The notes under the pieces were generated by a model. It saw only the letters and a list, made by a program, of their open reading frames with translations. It was not told where the DNA came from and ran no database searches. DNA of 64,000 nt from Acanthamoeba castellanii str. Neff (lineage: Eukaryota > Discosea > Longamoebia > Acanthamoebidae): contig NW_004457268.1 of NCBI RefSeq assembly GCF_000313135.1, forward strand, positions 415,831-479,830. Direction: 5' to 3'. This document shows positions 21,312-33,840 of the stretch, piece by piece. A program made the translations under genes and the position numbers. Position 1 is the first letter of the stretch, and every line of letters starts with the position of its first letter.

Positions 21312-23184
21312 ATGGCTACCGCATCTGCATCCAACGTTCTCCGCCTGCCCGGAGAGGGGCTCGCGACTGGCCTCGAGCAGCTGGAGTGGGCCGAAGTGCA
21401 GAAGCACAACACGCGCGAGAGCTCGTGGCTGGTGATTAACGACCAGGTGTACGACATCACCAACTTCGGCCGGCGCCATCCCGGCGGCAAGGTTATCTAC
21501 CACTACGCGGGTCAAGATGCCACAGACTCGTTTCGGGCTCTTCACCCCGATTCCGCCCTGGTGATGAAGTATCTCAAGCCCCTCCTCATCGGTCAAGTGG
21601 CACCCGGCTCATCCACCGCAGCATCGATTGTTGATGGCGCCCGACCGGCGCCCTCGGCATTCGTGGAGGAATTCAGACAGGTGCGCAAAGAATTCGAGGA
21701 GCAGGGCCTGTTCGAGGCCAGCTGGTCCTTCTTCTTCGGGATGCTGGCCCACATCTTCCTGCTCGAGGCTGCCGCCTACTACAGCATCAAGCTGCTGGGC
21801 AACAGTTGGCCCGTCTACCTCCTCGCCGTCGGCCTCCTCGCCACTGCCCAGGCACAGGCCGGCTGGCTCCAGGTGCGCCCCCCAAACCCCTGCGACCGCA
21901 GTATTACACTACACAATTATTTATTTATGTATTTATTTATTTAATACTACGTATCCATTACTATCACTTCTCTCTTTTTTTTTTACTTAATTTGTCCATT
22001 TCTCGCACGCGCTCATCGCTGACCTGCGACGCTGGTCGTACTCTCTTCAGCACGATTGTGGGCACTTGTCCGTGTTCAGGAAGTCGAAGTGGAACCATTG
22101 GATGCACTACATCGTCATCTGCCACATCAAGGGCGCCTCGCGAGCCTGGTGGAACTGGTACCCCGCCACTACTTCTTCCTGGCACCGGTGTGTCACATGT
22201 GCTGATTGATCTCCTTTCTTCTTCTTCTTCTTCTTCTTCGTCCACCCAGGCGTCACTTTGAGCACCACGCAAAGCCCAACGTGGTGCGCAAGGACCCCGA
22301 CATCACCTTCCCCAACCTCTTCCTTCTCGGCGACCACCTGACGCGCAAGTGGGCCAAGGCCAAGAAGGGTATGCAAACACCCACCACCTCATCACTCCAC
22401 CACATGCCTTGCGCGCGTAGCTCACTCGACTTCTTTTGTTTTCTGTTGTTGTTGTTGTTGTTGTTGATTGTTTCGTTGTTGTTGATTGTGACGATGGTGC
22501 AGGAGTGATGCCCTACAACAAGCAGCACCTCTACTGGTGGGCTTTCCCCCCGCTCCTGCTGCCCGTCTACTTCCACTACGACAACATTCGATACGTCTTC
22601 CAGCACAAGCACTGGTGGGACCTCTTCTGGATCGCCACGTACGTCCGCTTCACCTCTCGGGCGCCCTACATCAAGGGCTGGCGGGGTCTTGTTCATCACA
22701 TACTCGAGTAGTCGCAGTCGTTGGCGTGATACTCATCATCGTCCGCGTGTGCAGGTTCTTCGCGAAGCACTTCACGCTCTACGGCCCGCTGATGGGCGGC
22801 TGGGGCGCGTTCTGGTTCTACATGCTGGTGCGCACGGTCGAGAGCCACTGGTTCACATGGGTGACCCAGATGAACCACATCCCCATGCACGTCGACAACG
22901 ACCGCGAGCTGGACTGGCCCACCCTGCAGGGTCTCGCCACGTGCAACGTCGAGGGCAGCCTCTTCAACGACTGGTTCACGGGCCACCTCAACTACCAGAT
23001 CGAGCACCACCTCTTCCCCACCATGCCCCGCCACAACTACGCGGTGGCCAACAAGAAGGTCCAGGCCCTCTACAAGAAGCACGGCGTGCCGATGCAGACC
23101 AAGGGCCTCATCGAAGCCTTCGCCGACATCGTCAAGTCGCTCGAGCACTATGGTGAGGTGTGGAAGGAGGCCTACTACGGCTAA
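21312..23184 (+). CDS. Front-end fatty acid desaturase with N-terminal cytochrome b5 domain
   Basis: A membrane-bound acyl desaturase of the delta-5/delta-6 (front-end) class, which introduces double bonds between an existing one and the carboxyl end of long-chain fatty acids. The N-terminal cytochrome b5 domain carries the heme motif HPGG in [18 protein letters not shown]. Three histidine boxes follow: HDCGH near 22050, HFEHH at 22252-22270 and QIEHHLFP near 23000. The glutamine in the third box is diagnostic of front-end enzymes. Hydrophobic pairs such as [16 protein letters not shown] and [14 protein letters not shown] are the membrane spans. There are five or more exons, ending EVWKEAYYG. 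Its position specificity (delta-5, -6 or -8) cannot be told from sequence alone. Confidence 0.93.
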
Positions 23185-23289
23185 GTACTCTGCCGGAGCG
23201 TGCAAAGAACACTCGCTCGCACACGTTTTCATTTCTGCCTATTTTTCACAGGCCATTTCTTCTGGCGCCAAAAACGTTCAGTAACGAAG

Positions 23290-26200
23290 ATGGAGGCGGG
23301 CGGCTACCCCCCGTCAGACACGATGGAGGAAGAGGAGACGGCCTCAGGCGCCTCGCATCAACAGCCCACAGAAGATTCCAATTCTGTACGATGGCATCCA
23401 CGCGAAGCCGCAACTGCCTCGATTAGGGCTCTCATTTTCGTTCATCCCTGACAATTCGCCCCCATTCGTGCAATTAACACTTAGATGGATGAGATTGATG
23501 AACTGGGTCGCGTGCTCGAAGAGTGCGTTGCTGCTTTCAAGCAGAAAGATTCGATCATGGAAGTGGGCGTGCTGCACGAGACCAAGAAGTTCCTTGCCTC
23601 TGGCGGCACACCTCAGGTACGAGCCAGCCGCTGGCATTTGAATGGATAATCTGGCGCTGATGGCAGACGATGGCGCGTGTGCATGTAGACGGTGGTTCAC
23701 CTCTTGGCAGAAAACTACCGAGGCTATGCAGAAATGGTGAATCTTATGTCATCGTGGCTGGTGGCATCGGGCCTCAGCGCTGATGAAGTGAGCGAAATCG
23801 TCAAAGAGAAGCTTAAGGACATCCTCATGGAGAAGTTTTCGCCCTCGCAAGCCGATTCAATCTTTGCCGAGATGCAGTCGGCACCACACTGGCTCGACGT
23901 AATGATCGAGCACCCTGAATGGCGTGCTCTCATCTACCGCGTACGCGACACCCTTTCGCTTTCGCTTTCGCTCTTGCACTTCCAGCGCACTAATGAGTGC
24001 TTCATTGTTATGTGTTGGTGGTGGGCGTGTGCCTCACACAGTTGTCAGAAGTGCATCCGAGCTGTCTGATGTTGAACTTTGCCATCCAGCGGATATCCGA
24101 CGCCGGCCATCAGACCGAAATCGCGTCGCTCGCCACGGCCTCCACCAACTTCGGGGTCTTCAACCGCGTGCTCAGCCACTCCCTCCTCCAGCTCGCCGAA
24201 AAGGTGAGTGCGACACTCCCTCCTCCAGCTCTCTCCACTGTGCCCCCCCCCCTCCAACCTCGTCGGCTCACCCGCCCACCCACTTGCGCGCGTAGGACGA
24301 GTCCTCTCTTCCCTCCCTCCTCCCCGACTTCAAGAAGATGTGCGGACACAGCCAGCACACCTACCTCTACACTCAGGTACGACAACAAGCCTATCGACCG
24401 CAATGACTCACGCTTTCGGTTTTCTTCTTCTTCTTCTTCTTCTTAACAAAACTCTGCTGTCTTCGACGGCCAGGCTGTGTTGGCGCACCTGGTGCGCGAC
24501 AGAGCGGGCTACCACGTCAAGAGGCTCGCGCAGGAGCTGACCAACAGCACCATCGAGCACGGCCAGGTGGGGCGCAAACTCAGCTACCTGCTCTCCGACT
24601 CGCACCGATTCCCCAACATCGCCGAAGCCCTCCTCGCCATGCTCTCCTCCAACGCCACAAACCCTGCTGACGTCATCAAGGTGCGGCGTCGACGCAGTGC
24701 TTTAATAACATTTGGCAGCTGATGGTGTGATTTGCTCACCAAATGTGTGGCGGTACCTCTGTATGTTATGTTTCTCGTTACGTGCAGCTGCACAAAGAGT
24801 ACATTAAGCCCGACCCGCCATCGGTGGAGTTCCTGCGGGATCCCAACATCCTGGAGCTGTTCATCCGGGACATGTTCAGCCCTGCGCGCTCCATCAGCCC
24901 CAACTACATCCTCAAATACTTCTTTGTCCTCGCCTACGCCGCCTCCGTGCGAGACGACCGAATCGTACGAGCCTCCCCTCCCAGTCCCTTTTGAGGGGGC
25001 GGCACTCACGTGTCGTGTCGTTGGTCGTGTCGTCTCGTGCGCGCACCAGTTCGGGGGCAAGCTGGACAAGGAGATGCTGACGCCCACGATGAGCGCCCTG
25101 AAGGCCGTCCAGCCCATCTGCCAGGGCAACACCCTGGGCTCGGAGCTGCAGGCCGCCGCCCACGACCTTCGCACCAACCTCTCCTACCCGGTGGTCGCCA
25201 TGGGCATCATTCACTGGATTCGAACAAACCTCACCGGTACCCGCACGCACTCACGCAGCTCCTCCATCTCCACACGCATCGCTGTAATCTCGCCAACTCA
25301 TCGGTGGTGCTGGTGGTGGCTGCTGGTGGTGGGCGTGTGCTCTCAGACCCGGCGTATTATGTGACATCAATCAAGACCGTGCGAACGCCCTTCTATCTGG
25401 AGCTGCTACGGGAGATCGCCTACAAGCACCCGTTCCAGGTACCCACGCTGCTTCGCTTCGCCATGATAGCGACCCCAGGACACCTCCTGACCTCGCTCAT
25501 CCCCCCCCCCAATCCACTACCCACATTCCAGCGAGGGTCCGTGTTGCAAGTGCTGCAGGAATGCTTCACGATCGACTACGATCTGGACGCCCTCGCTGCC
25601 GTACGCCACCTACCCTCCCCAATTCCTTCCGGTAGTAATAGTAATAATATTCGTTGTTGTAATAGTAATAATGATTTTCTGTTTGTGGGAATTGTGGGCT
25701 CAATGATGGCTTGCCTCCTCCCCCTCGTCACCGCGCCAACCAACAGGTGGAGCTGCGGAAGGAGCTGCTCGAGAACATGCTCTACCTGATGCGATGCGGG
25801 CACATTATGCCGGTGCTCGAGTACGTCCTTGGCTGGCCCAAGACCGTAGACCAGGGCCTCCTCCGACACTTTGTCGCGCAGGTGCGATTGAATCCCCCTC
25901 CCCCTGCCTTTTTCCAACACACACGACACACACACACACACCTCTTCGGCCGAAGAGGGTTATGGGCCGCTAGTACTCACCCGATCCGAATGGCGGCAGG
26001 TGTTGAGCATGATCGAGCCGCCCTACTCGGCCGGATTCCTCCGGATGCTGCTGCGCATTGTACATGTCAACACCGAGGCCTTCCGGACGGCCTCGGCCGA
26101 TAGCGCCACCCTCCACGAAACCCTCAACCTCTTCATCGGTACCCACCTCCGGTCCCGCGTCATTTCGCGTTCACGTTCTCGCCCTGACGTTGCACCACCT

Positions 26201-26535
26201 GCCGCCGCGCCGTGCCACGCCGCACAGAGGAGTGCGAGGAGAAGGCGATGGACTACGGATTCACGAGTGCGGGCGACAGGGAGCTGCTGCGCCAGCTCCA
26301 GCCCGAGTTCCGCGGCACCAGCCAGGGCGCGCCACCAACCCCGACGGCTGCCTCCTCCTCCTCCTCTTCCTCTTCTTCTTCTTCTTCTTCTTCCCTCTCA
26401 TCCTCCCAATCCTCCGCCTCTACTTTCTCCTCCGCCCAGCAGCAGTCCCAGGGGGCCGGGGTGCCCACCAAGCTCAAGATCAAGCTCAGCGGCGACCACC
26501 ACCTCACCCACTCGCACGACGGCGCCAGGAAGTAA
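23290..26535 (+). CDS. NELF-C/D (TH1) negative elongation factor subunit
   Basis: A homologue of the TH1/NELF-C/D subunit of the negative elongation factor, which helps hold RNA polymerase II in the promoter-proximal pause. The acidic start MEAGGYPPSDTMEEEETA is followed by exons giving MDEIDELGRVLEECVAAFKQ, TVVHLLAENYRGYAEMVNLM, SLATASTNFGVFNRVLSHSL, CGHSQHTYLYTQAVLAHLVR, KRLAQELTNSTIEHGQ, FIRDMFSPARSISPNYILKY and CQGNTLGSELQAAAHDLR. MLYLMRCGHIMPVLEYVLGW and MIEPPYSAGFLRMLLRIV come near the end, and the C-terminus is serine-rich. About 13 exons with short introns give roughly 600 residues, like human NELF-C/D (590). It converges on the RhoGEF gene. Exon boundaries were read by frame and GT/AG. 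Confidence 0.9.
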
Positions 26536-26995
26536 AATAAAACACCAACCAATCAACCGCCGTGGCGCCCCTTCGATTGAATTCAATTGGTTTGCTTCTT
26601 CTGTACACCCTACACCCGCGCCCGCCGCAGGGGTCATGGAAGGTGGTTGCTGTCGGTCTGGCCGCGTTGATGGCGGTGGGGACTCCCTGAGGCGGACGGT
26701 GGCCGGTGCCGGTGCTTGGGCCGTTCGTGTTCGGGCGGCTCCCAGCCACGGATGACCGCCTTGGCCGCCGCCAACGACGACGCCGCCGCCGTTCGAGGCA
26801 AGCCCAACGCCCTGAGGAGCGGCGACGGCGACGGTGACGACACCGGCGCCGACGTGGGCGAGGGCGTGATCGGGTGGTCGAACGCGCCTGAGTCCGAGGT
26901 GTACATGCGCTCGAGAATCCAGCTTTCGTCGATGTCAGTCGCAGACGAGCGCCAAACTACCGAGTCGTCGACGGTGACGGCGGTTGGGTGGTTTC
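26536..26995. other. Convergent 3' region, possible alternative RhoGEF C-terminus on the minus strand
   Basis: The region lies between the NELF-C/D stop and the RhoGEF stop. On the minus strand a frame remains open from 27170 to 26634 and reads NHPTAVTVDDSVVWRSS followed by IDESWILERMYTSDSGAF, which looks more protein-like than the usual shadows. It could be a spliced C-terminal exon of the RhoGEF or untranslated 3' sequence. I cannot find a splice junction that fixes this. Confidence 0.35.
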
Positions 26996-29856
26996 TCAGT
27001 AACGGCAGCGAGGCCGGGGTGGCGGTCGCGCCCCGCTCTTGGTCACGCTCTTGTTTCGGGGGAGCTCGCCCGATATCGATCGCATCTTCTGCGCCGTCGG
27101 GGGCCGGCCGGTAACGGCCGTGGAGCGTCGGGCCATCTCCGCCACCTGCGCGCCCGACGACGTCGGGCAAGGGCTCTGCCGGGTCAGCGGAGGCAGCCGC
27201 GGGCTCAGCAGCTGCGCCAGTCGATCTCGCGGGCTTTGTGACGGGCTCAGGGCCGTGGGCGACGTTGGCGAAGATCGTGGCGACAGCGATGATGGTGGTT
27301 CGTCCCGGTTGTGGTGGCGGTGGTTGTGGGAAGCGGATGAAAACCTGCGCAGGGTGAGGGAGTGGAGGAGGTGCTTCCGCCTGGTCTCCTTGTCCTTCTG
27401 CTGCCTCTCCCGCTTCTCCTTCTTCGCTTGACCGCCTTCCTTGGCCGCCGCCGGCTCCGGCGAGGTGCTGCTGTCCGCCGACAGAGGCTGGTGGTGGTGG
27501 TGGCGGCTGGCGACGGCGGGGGTGCTGCGGCTGGCCTGGGCCTGGTCCAACTTGCGTTGGCGCAGACGACCGCTCTTGACCCGACTCAACCGGCCTGTGG
27601 GCTCCTCGGCGGACTGAGTCAGCTCCTCGACGCTCGGAAGCGGAGCCGAGTGGGAGAACGATTGAGTGTAGAACCGACGAGGCGACAAGGCCAACGACGG
27701 GTAGGATGATGATGACGATGAAGACGATGGTGATGAAGAGGAAGAAGATGATGATGAAGATGTGGAAGTCGGGAGAGAGGGAAGCGGGGAGGGGTCGGAG
27801 TCAGAGGTGTCGGGGGAGCGCTTGAGGAGGTTGCGATCGCGCAGCAGCCGCCACACGCCCTGCGACTTCTTGCTGGGCTTCCACGACTTGCGCTGGTCTG
27901 CACTCGGCCCAACATGTTCAACGTGAGTCGCGACACACGACGTGTGGACGACCAATCGGGTGCGGCGCGCGAGTGTGGGCCACATATTGAAGACATGTAG
28001 AGGCTTGGTAGAGGGGTGTACCGACGAGGTCGGGCTCGGCAGCGAGGAGGGCATCGATGGCGTCCTGGATGGCGGCCATCCAGGCCACCTTGTCCTCGGC
28101 CTTCTTCGTGTAGAGGGTGAGGGGCTTCTCAAAGGCCACCAGCACCTGGAACGCGTTCTTGAACTCTGTCCCCTCCCGTTAGCCTGGCAGCGTTGCACAT
28201 CAATACAACACAACAGGTGGCTGGCTGGCTAGCGTACCATCCGAGTCTGGAATGCTGCGCACGAAGCATTCCGCCAGATTGATCTGCTCTCGAGCGGAGC
28301 GGATTCCGGTCGTGTGCGTGTGCGTGTGCGTGTGCGTGTGCGTGTGCGGTGGTGCGTGTGCGGTGGTGCGTTTGCGTGCGTGAGCGAGAGTGGCAGTGGG
28401 AAAAGCGGACCGAGGAGGAGCCGTACGGTGCCCTTGTAGCGCAGGAGGGAGAAGGACTTGAGGGACCGATGGGCGTAGACCAGCACATCGGAGAAGAGGA
28501 AGATGGTGCAGTTCACCGCGAATGACGAAGACAGCTTGAGCACCACCCCCTCCCTCAGCAACACACGGTCCGGCGTGGCCAGCACCTGCTCCACACAAAC
28601 GCAAACGCAAACGCAAAAAGATGACGTCAGCGCCACATTAACCATGCCAGTTGTGGGTGTAGAGAGGAAGAGTACGGGGCAGGAGAAGAGCTGGCTCTGG
28701 ATGTGGTAGATACGGTTGCGGTTCTCCATGCGCTTGAGCTGGTCGTCGATCCGAGTGGCGGTCTCCTGGAGCTGCTCCAGGGCCTCCCGCAGCAGGCCCT
28801 GGTCGGGATGGCCCGCGGGCGTCTTGGCCGCCAGCGCCCCCAGCAGCATCAGGTACCGCGGCAGCCGCTGGATGGGCAGAATCAGCCTCGAGCCTGTCGA
28901 CACACACACAACACACCACACACAACTCGCACGCACACACGCACACACGCACACACGCACGCACACAACACAACACACGCACAAAGACTTGAGATGTAAG
29001 ATATGTGATATCGCGGCCAGGTCGTTGGTTGGCTGCCGGGTGAAAACTGAAACAAGCCAATCGTTTTGCGTCGATGACGTACCCAGGGTGAGTGCCTCGC
29101 AGCCGAAGCCGCCGACCTGCACTTGGTCGAGTAGGAACTGCTTGAAGCCGGCGTCCTGGCGCTCCAGCGTGTCGACCGTCTCCACGGCCCGGTCGTAGTT
29201 GTGGTAGTACTCGTCGTAGACCTGCAACGACGGCACCTGCGCATTCCACGCCACCAACATCATCAGAAAAGAGAATCGTGGGCGCACTCTCTGTGTTCAG
29301 TTCTCTCGCGAAGTCTCACACACGCACGCGCGACCGAAACCCAGCACAGGGAAATGAGGAGCACGCACCAGACGAAGGAAGACATCGCCGAGCTGCTGGT
29401 GTGGACCCCACCAGTGCAGGCGGTCCTCGAGTGCGGCGAGCAGCTCGGAGCTGATGGCCCACAGCCGTTCGATGTTGCCGAACATGTGGCCCAGCTGCTC
29501 CTCGGCCACCAGTCCTTGCACCCGCAGCGGCTGCAGATAGGTCTGTGCTCATGCCAACCACCGCCAATCACATAGAGACAATAGGGTCAGTGGTCAGACG
29601 TGCGGCCGTGCCCCGTTACGGGGGCAGCTCAGAGAAAGTGACGTCGGGGTGGGGCCAACATGCCTGGACGAGTACTGTGATGTTGGCGACGTAGGTGCGC
29701 TCGGTGTCGAGCAGTTCGCGGGCCACGTCCCGCCTCTTCCTCTCTTCCACCTCATCGACCATCAAGACCTCGTCTGCTGCTTCCATGGCCGGCCTCCAGC
29801 CTTGTCGAGCAGCTGCCGGTTCAACGTCAGTGTCGGCACGAGTGAGCTCCAAGACC
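26996..29856 (-). CDS. DH-PH domain Rho guanine-nucleotide exchange factor
   Basis: A Dbl-family exchange factor that activates Rho/Rac GTPases. The DH domain begins at RELLDTERTYVANITVLVQ and continues through TYLQPLRVQGLVAEEQLGHM, DRAVETVDTLERQDAGFKQF and the conserved helix RLILPIQRLPRYLMLLGAL. The PH domain follows: LREGVVLKLSSSFAVNC, FLFSDVLVYAHRSLKSFSLL, EFKNAFQVLVAFEKPLTLY and DKVAWMAAIQDAIDALL. The C-terminal third is Ser/Pro/Arg-rich and disordered, ending PPPRPRCRY. The intron after TVLVQ appears to use a GC donor (29663) with AG acceptor (29543). An exon opens at 29856 after TTTTGGCAG, so at least one more 5' exon exists upstream that I could not place. A methionine at 29786 is an alternative start. 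Confidence 0.85.
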
Positions 29857-30324
29857 TGCCAAAACAGGACACATACGGTGGCCATACCAGGTATGCTTCC
29901 CAAATCAAGGCCAACGGCCTATTTGCCAAATAGGCATCGCAGACCACTGCACACCCTTTGTGAGGAAAGGAAGAGCTTGCAAGTAGTAGTGTGGGTGCCC
30001 TACACCAAGGCAAGAAGAAGTGTGAGTGGTGAAAGGGTGTTGGCCTTGTGCTGTGCTCAAGTGAGAACAAGAAAAGTTGCTTGCTGTTCCTGCCTCTTTT
30101 GTGCGGACGGGCGTTGGGTGTTGATCTCTTTTTCTTTATTCTCTTATCCGATAGTTTGAATTGTTGTCTCTGTGTGGCTGGCTCTGCTTGCCTTCACTCG
30201 ACATCGCCACCGGCAACGCGGCCCTGATCCGATAATCAGGGGTATACCCTTCCATCAGATTCTCTCTTAATTTCCACAACCTCAATTCATCGCATTTCGA
30301 CGCACATTTCTCCATAGAGCGACT
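29857..30324. other. Divergent 5' region of RhoGEF and DEP-AGC kinase
   Basis: This space separates the first resolved RhoGEF exon (minus) from the kinase ATG at 30325 (plus). It must hold the missing RhoGEF 5' exon and the promoters of both genes. An AT-rich stretch near 30110-30165 is the most promoter-like part. No other gene is visible. Confidence 0.5.
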
Positions 30325-33300
30325 ATGGAACCGATCAACATACACCGGCGGCCCTCCACAAGCCGTGCCGCTGAGGATGGCCCGTCCTGGGGCGGGATGG
30401 CGGCTTCGGCACCCACGCCCAACGCCTTTCCGCCTCACCACGGACATGGACACACGGCCTCCACATCGCCCCCTACTTCGGGCTCCTCATCATCGTCATC
30501 CACAACCCCGCCCTCATCGTGGGGCAGCAGCAGCATCGTCGATGTCGGGGGGCGCGATTCGCTCTACTTGTCATCATCGCCAGCATCGCGCGCCTCCCTG
30601 CGCTGGTCGCACCAGGAGCTCCGCCCCTCGGCCCAGGCCACCCTCGCTACTCGGCACGCCACCCAGATCCTGCACGCCCCCGACCACGGCGGCCGCAGCT
30701 CCACGTCGGTCGAACTCCGCCAGGGCGATAGTGATGGTGAATCAGATGAGGCGCTCGGAGACGAATCCGAGGCATCAGGGCTTGCAAATGGAGGAGGAGC
30801 CAAGCAGCCGCCGGCACACATCGTGCGGCGCACGTCAACACTGTTCGAGAAGAAGAAGGCGACGCGTGCGGCGCACAGCCTGACCCTCCCCAGTGCCGGC
30901 GGCAAGGTGACGGTGGACGTCGAGGAGCTGGTGGCCGACATGTGCCACCCGGCCACCGGCGTGCCCGTGCGCGACCGCAAGTGGCGCCTCCGCACCTACC
31001 GCAAGTGCTTCGTCGGCTCCGAGGCCGTCGACTGGCTCATGCTCAAGCTCAAGCTCGACGGTACCGTCTCGTCTTTTATTATTATTTGTATATTAAAAGA
31101 GACTAATATTTATTCATTTAATCATTCTATTTGTTTGCATCCGTACTCTTTGATTTGTTATTTGTTTGTTTTATTGTAAAAATATATATATTATTGTTGC
31201 GTAAAGAATGTGTTGCTGACTGGTACACGCGAAAAAATATAAAAAAAAACTACGGCTGGGTGCAGACCGGTCGGACGCGCTGTCAGTGGGGCAGGAGATC
31301 ATGCGGCTGCAGTACTTCCGCCACGTGGTGGACGACACGCGGCAGTTCGAGGACGGGTTCCTGTTCTACGCGTTCCTGGGCACGGGCAGCACCGTCGAGG
31401 AGGCCCTCGCCGTGCGCAGCACCGAGGAGCTGGTGGCCCTCCTGCGCCAGCCCGACTCGGGCCTGCCCGTGCTCGACCGCAAGTGGCACTTCAAGACCTA
31501 CCCGGCGTGCCTGGTCGGCTCCGAGCTGGTCGACTGGCTCATGTCCCACCTGCCCCTCCGCTCGCGTAAGGAGGCGGTCCACATCGGCAACCGCCTTCTT
31601 AACGAGGGCTATCTCGACTCGGTGGTCGAACCGGGCAAGCCCTTCAAGGACCACTTCCTCTTCTACGCCTTCGGGCCGGGACCCTCGTCGTCGTCGTCTT
31701 CATCATCGTCTCCCTCGTTGTCCCTGTTCTCATCGTCGGCGTCTTCGATGTCGTCGTCGTCGCTCACGCTGTCGACGTCGGGCGAGGGCCTGAGTACGCG
31801 AAGCGCCGGCGGTGGCGGCGATGACGAGAGCGAACCGTGCCTGGAGGACTTTGAGCTGCTCAAGGTGCTCGGCGTGGGCGCCTTTGGCAAGGTGCTCATG
31901 GTGCGCCGCAAGAAGACCGGCGCCATATACGCCATGAAGGCCCTCAACAAGAAGGACGTCGCCGGATCCGAACGCGTACGCCTGTCCTCTCTTGGCCTGC
32001 GCTCGAGCCTTGGCCACTTTTTGTTGACACACACCACACAACACACACACACGACACACAACACCACAGGCGGTGCGCAACCTGAAGGCGGAGAAGAACA
32101 TCCTGTGCAACGGTCACCCGTTCCTGGTGCACCTCCACTACTCGTTCCAGACGCCGGAGAAGCTCTATCTCGTGATGGACTACATCGGCGGCGGCGACCT
32201 CTTCTTCCACCTCCGGCAGAGGGGCCGGTACACCCTCCACCCCGTCATTTTTTGCACTTTCTCTTTTTCTCTTTTTTTTTTTGGCGGCCGGCTGTTGGCT
32301 GACCAACCGCGTGGGTGGTGTATATGTGATGGTGGTGGTGATGATGATCAGATTTTCGGAGAAGGAGGGCGCGTTCTTTGCGGCGGAGGTGGTGTTGGCG
32401 CTGGAGTACCTGCACTCGTACGGCATCGTCTACCGAGACCTCAAGGTACCACCGCCAAAAGCGAGCAGCGCACGTGGGAGGTGGTGCGGAGGAAGAAAAG
32501 AGACCGGACCGCTAACCCTCGAATACCCCTCCCCCCTCCCCCCCGATCGACCTCAAAAGCCCGAGAACGTGCTCTTCGACAAGGACGGCCACGTGTGCCT
32601 CACCGATTTTGGCATCAGCAAGGAGATTGGCGAAGACAAAACAAAGGTACCATCAATCGTCGCAAAACGCACGACACGCAATGACGGTGTGGGTCCTCAT
32701 CTTCTCTCTCTCTCTCTCTCGTGTGTGTGTGTGTGTGTGCAGACGTTGTGCGGGACGCCATCGTACCTGGCGCCCGAGATTTTGCGCGGGGAGGCCTACG
32801 GCGAGTCCGTGGACTGGTGGAGTCTGGGCGTGCTCGTCAATGAGATGGTCACCGGACGAAACCCCTTCCGCTCCAAGGTAACATCACCACCCCAATCCCA
32901 TCTCCTTCTCCACTATTAGTGGAACTTGCGGAATGTCGGATCGCTGATCGACCGTGCTGCTGGCATTCCACACCACACCACACCACCACACCACATTCCA
33001 GAATATGCACCAGACGATGCAGTGGATCATGCACAAGCAGCTCAGCTTCCCCGACGGGATCGACGGCAAGACCATCGACTTCATCACCAAGCTGCTCAAC
33101 CGGGATGCACGCCAGCGCCTCGGCTGTGGCCTCACCGGTACACACCGCCCTCTTCTTCTTCATCAGCATCTTTGCCATCATCGTCATCATTTCCCATCAT
33201 CGTCGTCGTCGTCGTCGTCGTAGTCGTGGCCTGACGTTAATGGTGGCGTTGGTGTTTCAGGTGCGCGGGAGGTGAAGCTGCATCCGTTCCTGAAGCACAT

Positions 33301-33529
33301 CGACTGGGCCGACCTGGCGGTGAAGAAGGCCAAGTCGCCGCTCAAGATCAACCTCACCACGGAGACCGACACGGCCTACTTCTCGTCCGAGTTCACGCGG
33401 ATGCCCCTCTCCGACGAGGCCCCCTCGCGGCCCCGCAAGTCGTCGCCCGCCTCCGCCGCGGCGCCGGCCAGCGTCGACAAGCAGTTCGTGGACTGGGACC
33501 ACGCCGCCCCCACCTCCGACCTCCTCTGA
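30325..33529 (+). CDS. Protein kinase with two DEP domains and an AGC-type catalytic domain
   Basis: The N-terminal 180 residues are Ser/Pro-rich. Two DEP domains follow, one from [20 protein letters not shown] to [11 protein letters not shown] (split by an AT-rich intron at about 31062-31267), the other from [20 protein letters not shown] to [11 protein letters not shown]. The kinase domain has GVGAFGKV (P-loop), [10 protein letters not shown] (VAIK lysine), [20 protein letters not shown] (DFG) and the activation segment [17 protein letters not shown]. The threonine before LCGTPSY is the position PDK1-type kinases phosphorylate in AGC enzymes. The AGC C-tail is present: [14 protein letters not shown] (turn-motif region) and QFVDWD, a hydrophobic motif with an acidic residue at the usual phosphosite. 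DEP domains usually bind membranes or receptors, so membrane recruitment is inferred. The tail is complete and ends in TGA at 33529. Confidence 0.92.
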
Positions 33530-33840
33530 TCTGCTCGCGGCCCTGACATACTTAACTTATTTATTTGTGCTTTCCTCCTTATTTATTATTCTTTTTGGGC
33601 TCCCTGTACACACTACACTACACTAGACTTCTTGTTGTTTTGTTCTCATTGTATGTTATGTTTAACTATTAAAGAACCCAACAAAAGAACAAAACAACAC
33701 CAACCCAGACTGTGCGACGCGCGGGCGCCAAACCACAAACACCAAACACCTTTATTTGCGGACAAATTAACTCAACTAATGCCCAGGTGTAGGTCATTCG
33801 CCCAACAGACCCACCAGCAGCACCGCCAGCAGCAGCAGCC
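33530..33840. other. Intergenic region, kinase 3' end and hemerythrin 5' end
   Basis: The stretch contains AT-rich 3' sequence of the kinase gene, with an ATTAAAG polyadenylation-like signal near 33668, then the upstream region of the hemerythrin-like gene, which ends in an AGCAGCAGC run before the ATG. No gene is seen. Confidence 0.6.
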
